Positions 1 to 12,694 of a stretch of 64,000 nucleotides of DNA are shown one piece after another. Made by a program: the position numbers and the translations under genes. How positions within the stretch are numbered: the stretch's first letter is position 1; every line of letters begins with the position of its first letter. The notes under the pieces are model-generated. The model was not told the DNA's origin. It saw only the letters and a list, made by a program, of their open reading frames with translations, and did not search any database. The DNA is from Plantago elongata (lineage: Eukaryota > Streptophyta > Magnoliopsida > Lamiales > Plantaginaceae), in assembly GCA_036897095.1 (NCBI GenBank), contig JAYMSP010000004.1, positions 1 to 64,000 of the forward strand. The letters are read 5' to 3'.

Positions 1-1415
1 TATAATGTGTTAGTAAATGTATCGTGAATTTGCAAATGAACATAAGAATTAAATCACATAAATATTGGATAATCATCAACTAAGAGAACGTAAACATATA
101 ACAAACACATAGTTTCAACATCATCTCTTGTGGTAAGATCTACATATTCGTTTTTGTTTAATTCTATGTACCCCTAGCTTGCACGAGTTTTCCAGCATTT
201 TGATCAATATCCTCTTGTTGGAACGAGTTGGTGATTTAGTAAAAAATTATTTGTTACGGCATGTTTCTAATTTGCAAGGGCGCGTTATCAACCCCCAATC
301 ACACAAGTCGGATGTGTCAATACAAATCCAATGAAATCTTCAACCCCTTTAACAAAACTCGATTGTACTCTTCCATTTACAGTTCAACGATACATCCATG
401 AACGATCCGTAGTCATTCGATTTTCTTAACCTGACACGTCTAAATTTATTAGATTTACTACATTTTACTAAATTTTACTACATTCCAATTTATTATGTGT
501 ATTTTCCACAATAGAATTAACTAGTATAAATCACATTCATTTTCAAAACTAAATTGTCTCTAAAACACTAAATTGAAACTACCACTACTACAATCAAATG
601 GTTCATATCAAATTAAGTTTAACAAGCTAGTAAATAACACAGTTCCCAAAAAACATACAATTGCTCAAACTAGTCAAAATTAACAAAATTCTCCACTAGC
701 AAGAAAATTCTCAAATTGTACACTCAACTAAATCTTCTTCATCATACTACATTAAATATCAAATTAAACCATCTTCATACTTCATACATATCAATTTCTA
801 AATCTCAAAGTTAACACAATACATAATACACCTAATCTAGCTACTACATACTTCAGATAAACATGCAATTTCTCAAATTAGTCGAAATTTACAAGATCTC
901 CAAAGTTTATAAAACTAGGGTTTTAGCCAAAATGCCTTTGATTACGGAGAATTAAGCGGATGAAAGTTGGAATTCGTACACCACACGAGCTCCTTGTCCC
1001 AAGACATTCGAATAGAGTCCCAGTTTGGTCGGATTCGGGAGGGAATTGACGGAATTGGAGATGTGGAGATTTGGAGAAGAAGAAAAAAATAAAGAAGCAG
1101 TGAAGAAATGGGAGAGCAGCCCGTCGGCTGCTCTCTTTTAATCCGTCCCTGAGACGGATTAGCAAACGACCTGGATTCGCTCCTAAGTCGATTTAGCTTT
1201 TTTCTTTTTAAAGTCAACAATTTTAGAGACGGATAATATATCCGTCTCTAATCCGTCGCTATTTAACGGCGGAACGACGCTAATTAGGCACGCATTGAGC
1301 TGAAACACTCCATTCGTCGTTGTGGCGTCGCTATAAATAGCGATTCATCGTTACTGACAGAGATGAATAACTCCCATCTATGTTTTCGTCTCTGTTTCAT
1401 GTTATTCTTATAGTG
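1..1415. mobile_element. Terminal part of a CACTA (En/Spm-like) DNA transposon, left end outside window
   Basis: The right edge reads TTCTTATAGTG at 1,405-1,415. On the minus strand this is CACTATAAGAA, the classic CACTA terminus, and CAA at 1,416-1,418 is a candidate 3-bp target duplication. The 400 bases inside it are richer in GC and carry subterminal repeats in both orientations built on GAGACGGAT, CCGTCTC and GCGACGG, as expected for the binding sites of a TNPA-like protein. Two overlapping minus-strand ORFs between 923 and 1,220 fall inside this repeat zone and look non-coding. No transposase was recognised in 1-900, which is AT-rich. No second terminus lies in the window, so the element continues to the left or is truncated. 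The end call is firm; the inner extent is a guess. Confidence 0.75.
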
Positions 1416-1599
1416 CAAGATATGTTCAAACATAAAGTTTTATGATTTGAATGTTAACCCGATATAATCCTATTTTGAGGCGTACAGATTTACATGTCAA
1501 TTATAGAAGTACATGTGATGAACATTGAGTTATATTGCCTATTATACTAATTATTCATTCACCTCAGTGAAAATTGATTCCAAAACTAAGTACAATACA

Positions 1600-3077
1600 A
1601 GGTAATGGCAAGAATAAGACAGTTGGTACTCCTGAAGAGTAATAGCTACCATAGAAGGCATAAATATCTGAACTATAATATATGGCCTATATGATATGAA
1701 ATGGTACTACAATTTTTTTTCAGATATCAATTATCAAGTACGGACTTAAAAAATTAAATAATAGATTTGAGATACCGGTATATATGGAACCGAATAAATA
1801 AGCATATGCAAAATTCGATGGACATGATTTATTGGACATGTAAATGGGGATCTTACATGTGAGTCCATTCAATGTTATCATGATGATAATGATCTCATGG
1901 ACCTGAAGTCCAATTGATTAAACGAATTCGAAAGACCGACAAATTTTGACTTGCAAGTAATATACTTTGAGAAATTTCAATGAGGGGAGATTTAACCTCC
2001 GACACTTAGTCTCAATGAGACTGAATATACCATGTTAGCAAACATGCATTGAATGAGTAAAGTTCTTGAGGAACTAATGTTTCATATGTGAAACCTGGGG
2101 ACCCGTGAAACCTCTATACTCATATCATAATCAACTTTATGTTGATAAAATACAAAATAGTATTCACCATAGTGAACTATTGAAGTATGAGTTAAAATTC
2201 TCAATACTCATGAAAAATAATATTGATTACACCAATGTTAGCTCAACTTGAAGTTTGAGCATATGAAGGAGATAATGGATGAAAATCATTAAGTACTTTT
2301 CTGCATCACATGAGCAATTGTTGCACTCTTTTTCCCTTCGACTTGGTTTTTATCCCACTGAATTTTTCCTAGCAAGGTTTTTAATGAGGCAACATTATCC
2401 ATATATTTGATACATGTGATAAGGTCGTGTGACTTATTGGTCCAACCTTACAATGTTATGGAGTGATGTTCCAAGTATTTGAAAAGTTCTTCCACATGAA
2501 GACGAGTTACATATTACATAAGTCTATGAGAATAAGATTCCATTCAAGTACTTTGAAGATTTGCTCACCAAATCATATTAGACATTATCATTCAAAGTTG
2601 ACCCGGAAGATTGGATTTGAAGTTGTTTGAAGAAGTACAATGATGCATTGATGAGGGGAGTTGGATAAGCACTGAACACTTTTTCTCTTAACTAAGTTCT
2701 TATCCCACCAGGTTTTTCTTAGCCAGGTTTTTAACGAGGCAATATATTTCTCGCGTACCAACATCACCAACTACTGTCCATTCAAGGGGAGTGTTATGGA
2801 TAAAATGTACATTAGTTGTACTAGTTAATGGATGAATGAATAGATTAATGGTGATAGTAGTTAATGTGAGTTAGTGGGTGAGATGTTACAAGGTAGTGGA
2901 TGAAGACTTTAATATAGACAAGTAGTAGAGATGGCTTGTCTCTTCATATCACTTCCCACTTGAATAAATACCCCTATTTGTACTCTCATTGTATTGAACA
3001 CACACAAGAATGAACTCCCCATTCTTTATATTATACTCTCTACTCTCTTCATGCTCTTCTCTCATTTTCTCTCAACA
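1600..3077 (+). mobile_element. Degraded 3' remnant of a Ty1/Copia LTR retrotransposon
   Basis: The stretch contains two decayed copies (about 2,310-2,395 and 2,675-2,745) of the text that Copia elements carry just before the 3' LTR, with the words TTTTTCCCTT, TTTTATCCCACTG and AAGGTTTTTAA(C/T)GAGGCAA. It is followed by a purine run, CAAGGGGAG, and one LTR. No gag, integrase or polymerase domain can be read, and the left boundary near 1,600 is uncertain. No matching 5' LTR is in the window. It is a heavily broken fossil, older than the element at 4,140-9,189. Confidence 0.6.
2792..3077 (+). repeat. Copia LTR (3' LTR of the remnant)
   Basis: It runs TGTTATGGAT...CTCTCAACA, with the TG/CA ends of an LTR, directly after a polypurine run. 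It contains a promoter- and polyadenylation-like core (AATAAATA near 2,964) and a pyrimidine-rich tail. No partner LTR was found in the window. Confidence 0.65.
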
Positions 3078-3126
3078 GGTTGTAAATTCTGAACATGAAA
3101 ATATATAAGATTAATTAAAAAAAATT

Positions 3127-3850
3127 ACCTCGAGTAAACTTTGCCAATGGCACACTATGTCGGAGGCAAACTTTGCCAGTGACACTATGCCGGTGGCAAA
3201 GTCCACTGGCAAACAATATCGTATTAAAAAACTAAAAATTAATTAAACTAATAAAACTTGAGCAACATGAGAAGTTTTTGCAAACCTTGTCCATGGAAAA
3301 CTTTGTCAGTGACACACTATGTCGGTGGCAAACCATGCCCGGGGCAAACTTTACCACTGGCATACTATGTCGTTGGCAAACTTTACCAGTGGCACACATG
3401 CAAACTATGCTTGTGGCAAATTATACTCAGGCAAACTTTGTTGATTTCACGAGCATAGTTTGCCCGTAGCAAACTTTGCCCGTGACAAATTATAAATGTC
3501 CAAGACAAACTATGCCGGTGGCAAACTTTGCCACTGACAAACTATATCATATTAAAAAATGAAAAAATTAATTAAACTAATAAACTTGAGCAACATGAGA
3601 AGTTGTGCAAACTTTGTCCGTGGCAAACTTTGACAGTGACACACTATGCCGGTGGCAAACTTTGCCACTGGCAACCATGCCCGGGGCAAACTTTGCCACT
3701 GGCACATTGGCAAACTATGCTAGCGGCAAATTATACTCAAGCAAACTTTGTTGACTTTGTCGGTGACAAATTATAAATGTCTAAGACAAACTTTGCCAGT
3801 GGCTTTGTAAACTTTGCCAGTGGTAAATTTTGCCAGTGAAAAATAAGAAG
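3127..3850. repeat. Higher-order tandem repeat, about 329-bp period, built from GGCAAACT monomers
   Basis: A 329-bp unit, marked by AATTAAACTAATAAA followed by CTTGAGCAACATGAG at 3,241 and again at 3,570, is present about 2.2 times, with a partial unit upstream (3,127-3,235). Each unit is made of roughly 25-35-bp monomers of the form CTATGCCGGTGGCAAA and CTTTGCCACTGGCA. The core TGCCAGTGGCA and its reverse complement TGCCACTGGCA alternate, so both orientations occur. The short ORFs here are repeat artefacts. Such paired short motifs are typical of subterminal regions of CACTA-type transposons, but no terminus is visible at either edge. Confidence 0.75.
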
Positions 3851-4139
3851 GTTGACAAAAAACTCATAATAAAAAAAGTACAAAACAAGTTATGATTGGT
3901 ACAACACAATATACAACATTATTTGTATATTTGTATATAATTGTTGTAATTTATTTTTTAATAATCAAATGTTTAATATGATGTAAAATTAACAACACAG
4001 TCACTTTGGTGACCTTTTGGTAAGAAAGGTGACTTAATAGTAAGCTCAATATATACTGATGTCTTAGAGTAAAAAAATGAACCACTGGTGTGACTAATTG
4101 GTAAATAATCCTTAATTTTTCTATGCAGTCGGACTACAA

Positions 4140-4451
4140 CGTCAATATATACAAGCACAACATTATCACATTATTGAAGAAGAACACAAACAGGACTAAA
4201 GAAGAATGAGAAGAAGGCTTATTAGAAAAAGCATCTTTTCCACACATTATGTTTTTCTATCAAGTTATTTTCTGCTTATTCATTTGGCAATTATTAGTCA
4301 GATTTAGGCTATAAATAATGGTTTTCTTCTTTGTATGTTTAGTCAGAAAACTCTCTTCTCATTATACGTAGAGATTTCATATCTCTTCTGTAATCTTTTT
4401 CATTCCAATAAAAGGCAGTTATCCTTTTCATTCAAGATTCAGTTATTCACA
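4140..4451 (+). repeat. 5' LTR of the Copia element
   Basis: It matches the 3' LTR along its length, including TCTTTGTATGTTTAGT and GAGATTTCATATCTCTTCTG, and ends in CAGTTATTCACA. The first base differs from the usual TG start. It contains a TATA-like CTATAAATAATGG at 4,310 and an AATAAA at 4,407. Confidence 0.9.
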
Positions 4452-4464
4452 TGGTATCAAGAGC
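4452..4464 (+). other. Primer-binding site (initiator tRNA-Met type)
   Basis: TGGTATCAAGAGC lies directly after the 5' LTR. Plant Copia elements usually carry TGGTATCAGAGC here, complementary to the 3' end of initiator tRNA-Met. Confidence 0.85.
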
Positions 4465-7400
4465 CATTCGTTCTTGAGCACCGATCATCGCCTTCCCTTT
4501 TGTTTTTTCTTTTCGATCATCCATGGCTAACACTTAATCACAGATGGATCCTCCAACCGACGAGCCGCCCACTCAACCGCTCGTTGTTCGCAATCCTAGT
4601 GATGACTCTACCTCACCCTATTTCCTCCACTCTGCCGATGTAGCCGTCAAACTCTCCGGCTACACTTTCACCGGAGATAATTACCATATATGGAACAAAA
4701 ACTTTTTGATGGATCTTCATGTGAAGAGCAAAACCGGCTTCATCGATGGCACGCTTGCAATTCCTTATCCCGCCACTCACCCCTTGGAATTCTCTTCTTG
4801 GCACCGAGCTAACATTCTCGTCCAATCTTGGTTAGTTAACTCTGTTTCTCCTGAAATACACAGTAGTTTGTTAACTTTCGTTACTGCTAAAAAAGTATGG
4901 GATGAGTTGCATATCCGTTATGGTCATACCAATGGCCCTCGTGTCTTTCAATTAGAAAAAACTTTGGGTGCTATTAAGCAAGGCAATCAATCTGTTACTC
5001 TCTACTACAATGCTTTCAAATCCATATGGGCTGAATATGCTGGTTTTAGCCCCCTTCTCAAGTGCAATTGTGGTGCGAAATGTACGTGTGGTATACAGCT
5101 TCAATTACAACGTGCCTAGAACTCTGACTTTGTTGTCAAATTCATGGTTGGACTCCATTAATCCCTATGCCCACATTCGCACTCAGTTGCTTATGATAGT
5201 ACCTATGCCCTCCTTATCTGATGTCTATTCACTCTTGCTTCAAGAAGAAAGTTAGAGATCACTACGATCACCTGTTATTGATCAAATGGTTATGAGTGTT
5301 ACCACCAATACTCCAAGGCCCAATTCTACAAGATTCATTCGACCTACTGGAAATCATAGACCTTTCTGCACTCATTGTGAGCAACCTGGCCACACTACTG
5401 AAACGTGCTTTGTCTTAATCGGGTACCCCCTTGGTTGGAGACCTCGGGCAGCAAGACCCACTACTCCCCTACACTGGCTTTGATTAGCACTCTTACAATC
5501 AGTTCTTGGAGTATCAGCATTACCAGGCTCAACAAAGTCTTGCTAATCCACCCAATCACACTGTGGCACATGCCACCACTGGTATCAATCTTCCGCTTGT
5601 AACAATTCAGGTACTTCCTCTAGTTTTCTTGTTAATGTTTTACCTCAGCATTCATCTTGGATATTGGACACCGGTGCCTCTGATCACATGGTTTGTGACC
5701 CTTCCCTCTTCATCACCCCACCCCTATCTACATGTGTTATCATTCAAATGCCTACTGGGGCAACTACCAATGCCACTCATATTGGCAGTGTCAAACTTCC
5801 TCCTGATTTACTTCTACATAATGTTCTCTTTGTTCCTTCTTTCGATTTCAACTTGTTATCTGTTTCTCAGCTTACCAAGACTGGTAAGTTTGATCTTAGA
5901 TTCTTACATTCTCAATGTTTTCTTCAGGATGTCAGTCACAAAAAGAAGACTATCTTAGTTGAAGTGAAGCATGGACTTTATCATTTACACTACACCTCTT
6001 TTCAGCCAGCTTCCCGTGTTCTTTCTGTTGTAACAAATGTTTCTAGTGTGATATGACATGCTAGATTAGGACATATTCCCTACCCCAAGTTATCTTCTCT
6101 GTATTTTCCTACTAAAGTTCAATGTAAAGATAATATCATTTGTGATATCTACCATTTTTCCAAGCAAAAATGACTAAGTTTTCCTGATAGTAACACTTGT
6201 ACTACTGCTCCCTTTCATCTAATACATGTCGAAATTTGGGGCCCTTTTCGAATTCCTTCTCATGATAATTCTTGTTTCTTTCTTACTATAGTCGATGATT
6301 TTACTCGTAGCACTTGGATTTATCTAATGTCCACAAAATCTGACACTAGAAAAGTTTTAATCAATTTTTGTACAATGGTGAAAACTCAGTTTGATTCTTG
6401 TGTGAAGTCCATACGCAGTGATAATGGACAAGAATTTCACTTTACGGACTTCTATCAGTCAGCATGGATTATGCATCAACGTACTTTCACCTATACACCA
6501 CAGTAAAATGGTGTGGTTGAACGAAAACAACAACACATCCTTCAAGTTGCTCGTTCTCTATTGTTTCACTCTTCTGTCCTGCTCATTTACTGGTCTGATA
6601 GTGTTCTTGTCGTTGCTCATATCATCAATAGGATACCTTCCAGTGCTATTCAACACCGCATTCCCTTTGAAATGCTCTACAACAAGCCAGTTGATTACGC
6701 TTATCTCTGCATATTTGGTGTTCTTTGCTATGCAAGCACCCCTGATGTTAACAGGCACAAGTTCTCCCCTAGAGCCACTAAATGTGTCTTTTTAGGTTAT
6801 CCTTTAGGTGTCAAGGGTAATAAGCTTCTTGACCTCTCCACAAAACATGTTTTCATTTCCAGTCCAGTTTGAAGAACACATCTTTCCCTTCAAACTTCCC
6901 ACCACTCTTCCATCTATTCCTTCCTCTCCCTCTCTTGATTAACTTTTTGATTGTTTCTCATATGACTCAAATACCTTTCCATCCACCATTCCCATTGATG
7001 ATCATGTCCCTCCTGCTCCCACTCACTCTAGCCCTTCCTCTCCATCACCTGACCATCTCACACTCCTTCAACACCCACTAAAGAACCACCACTTGCTCCC
7101 ACCACCACTGGTTCCCCTGTTGCTGCTGACATTCCCAGAAAACTCTCGAAACCAAATCCTTATCTTCTCACTTAAAAATCTATGAGTGTGTCCTCCCTCC
7201 TTCGTTACAACATGATAAATCCTCCCCCACTGCTGCCAGCAACACTGCAAGTTCCACCAAAACCTCCCTTTATCCTATTGCTTCTCATCTTTCCATCACT
7301 AATCTCTCTCCTTCTTATGTTGTCTTCACTGCTCAGATCAGTCAAATCACTGAACCACGGACTTACAAGCAAGCTAGTCAACACCCAGAATGGCAGCATG

Positions 7401-8884
7401 CCATGGCATCTGAGTTACATGCATTGGAACAACATAACACATGGGTGTCAACACCACTCCCTGCAGGTAAGAATGATGTAGGCTGCAAGTGGGTATATAA
7501 AGTCAAATACAACTCTTATGGCAACATAGAAAGGTATAAGGCACGATTGGTTGCCAAAGGCTATACACTCAGGAGGAAGGTTTGGATTTTTTTGAAACTT
7601 TTTCCCTAATCACTAAACTTACAACTGTGCACACTATCTTTGCTATTGTTTCTATTCAAGATTGGTTCCTTCATCAGTTAGATGTGAACAATGCCTTTTA
7701 CATGGTGACTTGCCTGAAGAGATCCCTCCCCCTGGCCTTAATACTCCCTCTCATCTTGTGTGTAAACTAACTAAGAGTATATATGGCCTGGAACAGGCTT
7801 CTAGGCAGTGGTTCAGTAAATTGACTACTTGTTTGCTTGATTTTGGTTTTGTTCAATCTATGTCTGATACATCTCTGTTCATTAGATCTATCTCTACTTC
7901 TTTTGCTGCCTTAGTTATTTATGTGGATGACATTATTTTAGCTGGCAATGATATGGATCAAATTAATCAAGTCAAGAAACATCTACATGATATGTTCACT
8001 ATCAAAGACCTTGGTATTCTTAAATACATTCTTGGCATAGAAGTTGCATACTCTCCTGATGGTATTGTTTTATCTCAACGAAAGCATGCACTTGATCTTT
8101 TGGATGAGACATGTTATTTAGGTTGTAAACCAGCCCTCACACCCATGGACTCCAAGTGTAGATTGACAAGGCAAGATGGTGAACCTCTGGCAGATATTTC
8201 TCAGTACAGAAGGCTAGTGGGAAGACTTGTCTACCTCACCATTACCAGACCAGATTTAAGCTTTGTTATTCACACACTGAGCCAGTTTCTCAGTCATCCT
8301 ACCTCTCACCATCTTTCAGTAGCATAACATGGTACTCATATATCTCAAGAGTTCTCCAGGTCAAGGGCTACTTTATTCAAAGCATGCTTCACTCCAGTTG
8401 AAAGCCTATAGTGATAGTGATTGGGCATCATGTCCTGATTACAGAAGGAGTGTGTCAGGCTATAGTATTTTCTTGGGGCAGAGTCTCATCTCATGGAAAA
8501 GTAAAAAAGCAACATACTATCAGCCGGAGCAGTACTGAGGTAGAGTATAGAGCATTAGCTGCTACTGCCAATGAATCTCACTGGCTACTTTATTTGCTTC
8601 ATGATCTTGGCATTGATCATTCTGCTCCAGTCCATATCTACACTGATAGTCGAAGTGCGTATTGCTCGGCTATCAATCATGTACAACATGAACACACTAA
8701 ACATATTGAGCTTGACCGCCATTTTATTCGAGAAAAAGTTCAGAATAAAACTATCAAGCTTTTCCATCTTTCTACCTCTAATATGGTTGCATACATTTTG
8801 ACTAAATCCCTGGTTGGTCCTCTCTTTGCTCTTCATCATGGGAAGTTGAGCATGAAGGACATACATGCTCCACTTGAGAGGGGG

Positions 8885-9189
8885 TGTCAAGCTATACAAA
8901 TACAACAACATCACAATATTGAAGAACACAAACATGACTAAAGAAGAAGGCTTATCAGAAAAAGCGTCTTTTCCATACATTATGTTTACTATTAAGTTAT
9001 TTTCCACTTATTCATTTGGCGGTTATTAGTCAGATTTAGTCTATGAATAGGAGTTTTCTTCTTTGTATGTTTAGTTAGAAAAAACTCTCTTCTCTATATT
9101 CACAGAGATTTCATATCTCTTCTGCAATCTTCTTTCATTCAATCAATCCAAAGCAGTTATTCTTTTCATTCAAGATCCAGTTATTCACA
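8885..9189 (+). repeat. 3' LTR of the Copia element
   Basis: It begins TGTCAAGC just after the polypurine tract GAGAGGGG (8,877-8,884) and ends in CAGTTATTCACA, mirroring the 5' LTR. An antisense ORF of about 140 codons across 8,585-9,007 is a shadow of the RNase H and LTR sequence. Confidence 0.9.
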
Positions 9190-9250
9190 ACCTCAACCTC
9201 TTCAATTTGTGTACCTCAATAAAAAGTTCAATGTGGAACGGAGTGAGTAA

Positions 9251-9388
9251 GACTCTGTTATCTTCAACTTATATTTACTGAACTAGACTGAATTGAACTG
9301 AACTGAATTGAAGTAAGATATAAATTATAACTAAGCCGAGTTGATTTAAATGAAACTGAACTGAATGAATTTTCAGTTGAAGAAAGTC
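9251..9388. mobile_element. Tourist-like MITE with TAA target duplication
   Basis: A 138-bp element with terminal inverted repeats GACTCTGTTATCTTCAACT and, on the other strand, GACTTTCTTCAACTGAAAA. It is flanked on both sides by TAA (9,248-9,250 and 9,389-9,391). The interior is a string of ACTGAA/ATTGAA words. Related copies lie at 40,174-40,451 and 43,528-43,645. TAA/TTA duplications fit the PIF/Harbinger superfamily. Confidence 0.7.
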
Positions 9389-9391
9389 TAA

Positions 9392-12100
9392 TAAACATGT
9401 AAATGCTCGTGTAGGTCCTGAGACCATTCTATTTGCGACCACTAGACATTGCACAAATAAATGTCACGCGGACCTCATTTGTGGACCCCACAACCATTAC
9501 AAATGGTTTCGAGACCAGGATTGACGAAACGTATATATAATTTCTCACTAGCCGAACTCAACTCTACCTTATGTATCATTGTCATCCACACACATTTAAT
9601 TCATGTATATGATATACCTCAAGCTATACTCACTTTACATGTATTTGAAGTGTGATTGAATATCACATAAGCTTTATATATGCATCACAGTACATGGGTG
9701 TGACATAAATAAGAATAGTGGTGCGCGCATTAACCAAACTTTTAGTCAATTCCATAAAGTTGTATCACAATTAAATATCATATCATCTGTAAATTATTGG
9801 CTCCTTCTTTGTAATTCTTTCAGTGTGACAGTAACTATACACAGAAGAAATACATACTAGATACTACTACATGATTGGGAGACTATAATCATAACCTAGG
9901 AAGGACACATATGAGGAAAATTAACAATTATTGAGTGGATGTCAAATGTTTGTTTGAATGAAGATATGATCATAATTAGTAGTAGTTGCCATTTGTTACA
10001 AGCATACAAGTGCATAGTGGCACACAAATTACATGAAAATGAAGATTACTATAAGAGGTTTGATGGGTGCCCACAGTCCTTGAAGTGGGGCGGAAATAGT
10101 TAGAAGAAGAGGACCCATATCCTGGTAATATGAAGAAAGAAATAAGGTAAGGCCAACGACAAATTAAAGGTGGGAGGAAAATAGGAAGAGCAGAGAAGCA
10201 TCACATGACTTTATTAGTTGGAAGCTCAAACCCTTCCCCTTTGGAATAGGGTGGATCCATGTTCTCTTCCACCCCACACCCTATGACATTTTTTCCGTTT
10301 TCATTTAATTTTATTTCGAATTTGATATTGTTCGAACTTCAAATATGTAAGTGGAATCAATACAAAAAAGAAAGAAGGTAAATCAGAATGTTAATGTATG
10401 GTAAAAACCTCACTAGTGATCAGTGAAGTGGAATTCCTCAAGGGCAAGGTTGAAATCTAGGGCACACATAAATAAGCCTCATAGAACAAAGGTAACGGTT
10501 TGATATCAATCATCGCACCCTCTAATCTTGCTCCGTTGAAACAAGAAATAGAATGGCAATGAACACGTGTTATCGGTTGAATTTTGAAAAAGAAATCTTA
10601 GGTTCTATGTTACACAACACAAAGACGGAAAGATGATTTTCAATGGTAGCCATTGAAAATATAGAGTTACTTCGACGTAACACTCATACATATGAAATAA
10701 CGTTCAGATCTCCACACACAATTATTCGAATTTAGGAATTGAAAACTACAAATTCTACAACCAATTGTTAAGGGCCAAGTTTAACATTGACGTTTTAAAA
10801 CAAGGAATCTTACCAGATCCACATATGAACTTGCACAATTAATGTATTTTACAGCTCATAGAACATAAGGTAATCCTTAAAACTTGAAAATTTAAATTCG
10901 GACTAAACGTTAGGCTTACTCTATCTATCTGATGATATTATAAAATTTTAGTGATGACATACGAGAAAGTGTGAAATTTGAAGTTTTGAAAAGAGGGGTG
11001 GATGTTATGTTTGTTGTCCACATGACAATGAAGTTGTGGTGCATTTGAGGTGATGAGGAAAACAACTGAAGGCCATGTGCGCTCTTGTTATGCTTGACAT
11101 CACTCCTCTCCTCCCCCCGGCCTTTCTCCCCTTTGAAAATGATTTGTCAACTACTCCCTTGTCACTATTATTATATTAAGTTATTATCAAACTACTATTT
11201 ATAAACACACTTCTACTCAATTTTTATCCTATCTTTCATCTCTAAAACTCCAAGTGGTCATTTTTACCACACTTTAACAACAAGAATTTTCCTAACTTAC
11301 AAACTAACGCCTATTTTATGTGGAAAAAAGCTAGCTAGCTAGCTTACATCACTAGAATCCGATGTTATAGCTTATTGGTTTAACTTTAACTACAAGTGTT
11401 TATTACAATTATCATTGCACTTATCTTTTTTATCAATAAATGTTGCAATTTATAATTGCCATGTTGTTTAGAGGTGATATAGTTCTACTTGTGGAAAAAG
11501 GCCAATATATAGTTCTACTTGTGTATCTTTTTGTCTAAAATTTTATACCAGTATTAATATTTTATTATTATAATATCGATTATAATTTATGATAGAGTAA
11601 TAGTATATGTTTTCGGAAGTACTAGTAGCATATAAATTATTCTGACTATGCACGCATCAAATAACTGCAGTATGCCAGTAAGGTTACTGTATATGGACAC
11701 AGGATAAGTGGATATCAACTATCTATAATCAACTATCTATAAGTTACCCCACCATAACAAATAATAAACAATTTCAAAATTTACAAAAACTTAAACATTT
11801 TGACACTAAAAGTACACATTTTCTCACCTTCTTCATTTTTTATCATTATTTTAACTTTTCACATAAAACTATGCACACTAGTATGAAGTTTAATTGGACG
11901 GAGAGGGTAAGACATAAAAAGGTGGGTATAATATGTTAATTTTAGTGGAAATGTAACTTCAAGAATTTTTTTATCACTTGTTGAATTTAATACATTCATT
12001 TTTAGTAATGTACATATTGTATCAAGTCTGAAAATCACAAATACATGAAGTTCAGGATGGAGGGAAAACTAACAATTGTGAACTACTGTCCTTGGTTGCT
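9392..12100. other. Gene-free AT-rich intergenic stretch
   Basis: No ORF with coding character or known domain was seen on either strand. Small items: a palindrome TTTGTGGACCCCACAA near 9,478, a TAGCTAGCTAGC run near 11,332, and Stowaway-like words (ACTCCCTTGTCACTATTA near 11,152, GGATGGAGGGAA near 12,056) that may be MITE remnants. A GC-richer patch at 10,060-10,290 was examined for a microRNA-like hairpin, and none was convincing. Confidence 0.5.
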
Positions 12101-12321
12101 TCAACCTTTCACAGACTCATCTTTAGTTTAAGACGATGATAGCAAACTTCTGGCAGACGACAAGGGAAACGAACAAGGTTCATTGTATGGGTTAAGATAA
12201 TCTTTGAGACTGTCAACATTATGGGTGTTTGGATATTCTGGATTTCAACACATTCAACTTGGCAATTTTCACCAAACAAGTTGCCCATCTTATTAGCATC
12301 TTATTAGAACGCCTCGTACTG

Positions 12322-12694
12322 GCACCTTATTAGGTAACTTGCTAAATAGAGGGCCCTATTCTCCTAATCTTCATGTTCAAGGTTTCCTATGCTACCAATA
12401 TAGAGAAGCCTAACCTTGACACAGGTTTGCACCGGAGACCAGGTTATGGCAGGCAGATTAGCAACGAAGTTTTAAGTTTTGGGGCCAATGGGGGACCTCA
12501 GTACTGGCAGTCTGGCACCTTATTTGGTCACTTGCAAAATAGAGGGCCCTATTTCTGCTAATCTTCATGTCAAAGCTTCCTATGTTTACCAATATAGAGA
12601 AGCCTTGACACAGTTTGCACCGGAGATCAGGTTATGGCAGGCAGATTAGCAACGGAGTTTTAAGTTTCAGGGCCAATGGGGGACCTCGTACTAC
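12322..12694 (+). repeat. Tandem duplication of a unit of about 187 bp
   Basis: Two adjacent copies (about 12,322-12,508 and 12,509-12,694) share AGAGGGCCCTATT, CCAATATAGAGAAGCC, TATGGCAGGCAGATTAGCAA and GGGCCAATGGGGGACCTC. They differ by several substitutions and short indels. The content is GC-richer than its surroundings and reads like exon-derived sequence, but no product is recognised. Confidence 0.8.

Larger units (their letters stand above)
4140..9189 (+). mobile_element. Ty1/Copia LTR retrotransposon, full-length layout but broken
   Basis: A 5-kb element with two LTRs, a tRNA-Met-type primer site and a polypurine tract. Its parts, in Copia order, are a gag region from about 4,544 (SGYTFTGDNYHIWN and QLEKTLGAIKQG are typical), a zinc-knuckle area near 5,370, a protease motif (DTGASDHM) near 5,670, a pre-integrase and integrase region at about 6,050-6,850, reverse transcriptase at about 7,400-8,300 (YVDDIILAG near 7,920) and RNase H at about 8,330-8,860. 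Integrase before reverse transcriptase defines Copia. The coding region is a fossil with on the order of ten breaks. By eye the two LTRs match at roughly 85-90%, suggesting an insertion several million years old. A clear target-site duplication was not found. Confidence 0.95.

Noticed and set aside
923-1220. Two overlapping minus-strand ORFs of 80 and 92 codons
   Set aside because: They lie in the repeat-rich subterminal zone of the CACTA element, overlap each other in different frames and show no domain.
3258-3469. Plus-strand ORFs of 63-66 codons
   Set aside because: They translate the GGCAAACT repeat array; the apparent protein repeat simply follows the DNA monomer.
8585-9007. 140-codon minus-strand ORF
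   Set aside because: It is antisense to Copia RNase H and the 3' LTR, with no independent domain or start context.
10060-10290. microRNA precursor
   Set aside because: The GC-richer patch forms no convincing long hairpin and contains no known plant miRNA sequence.
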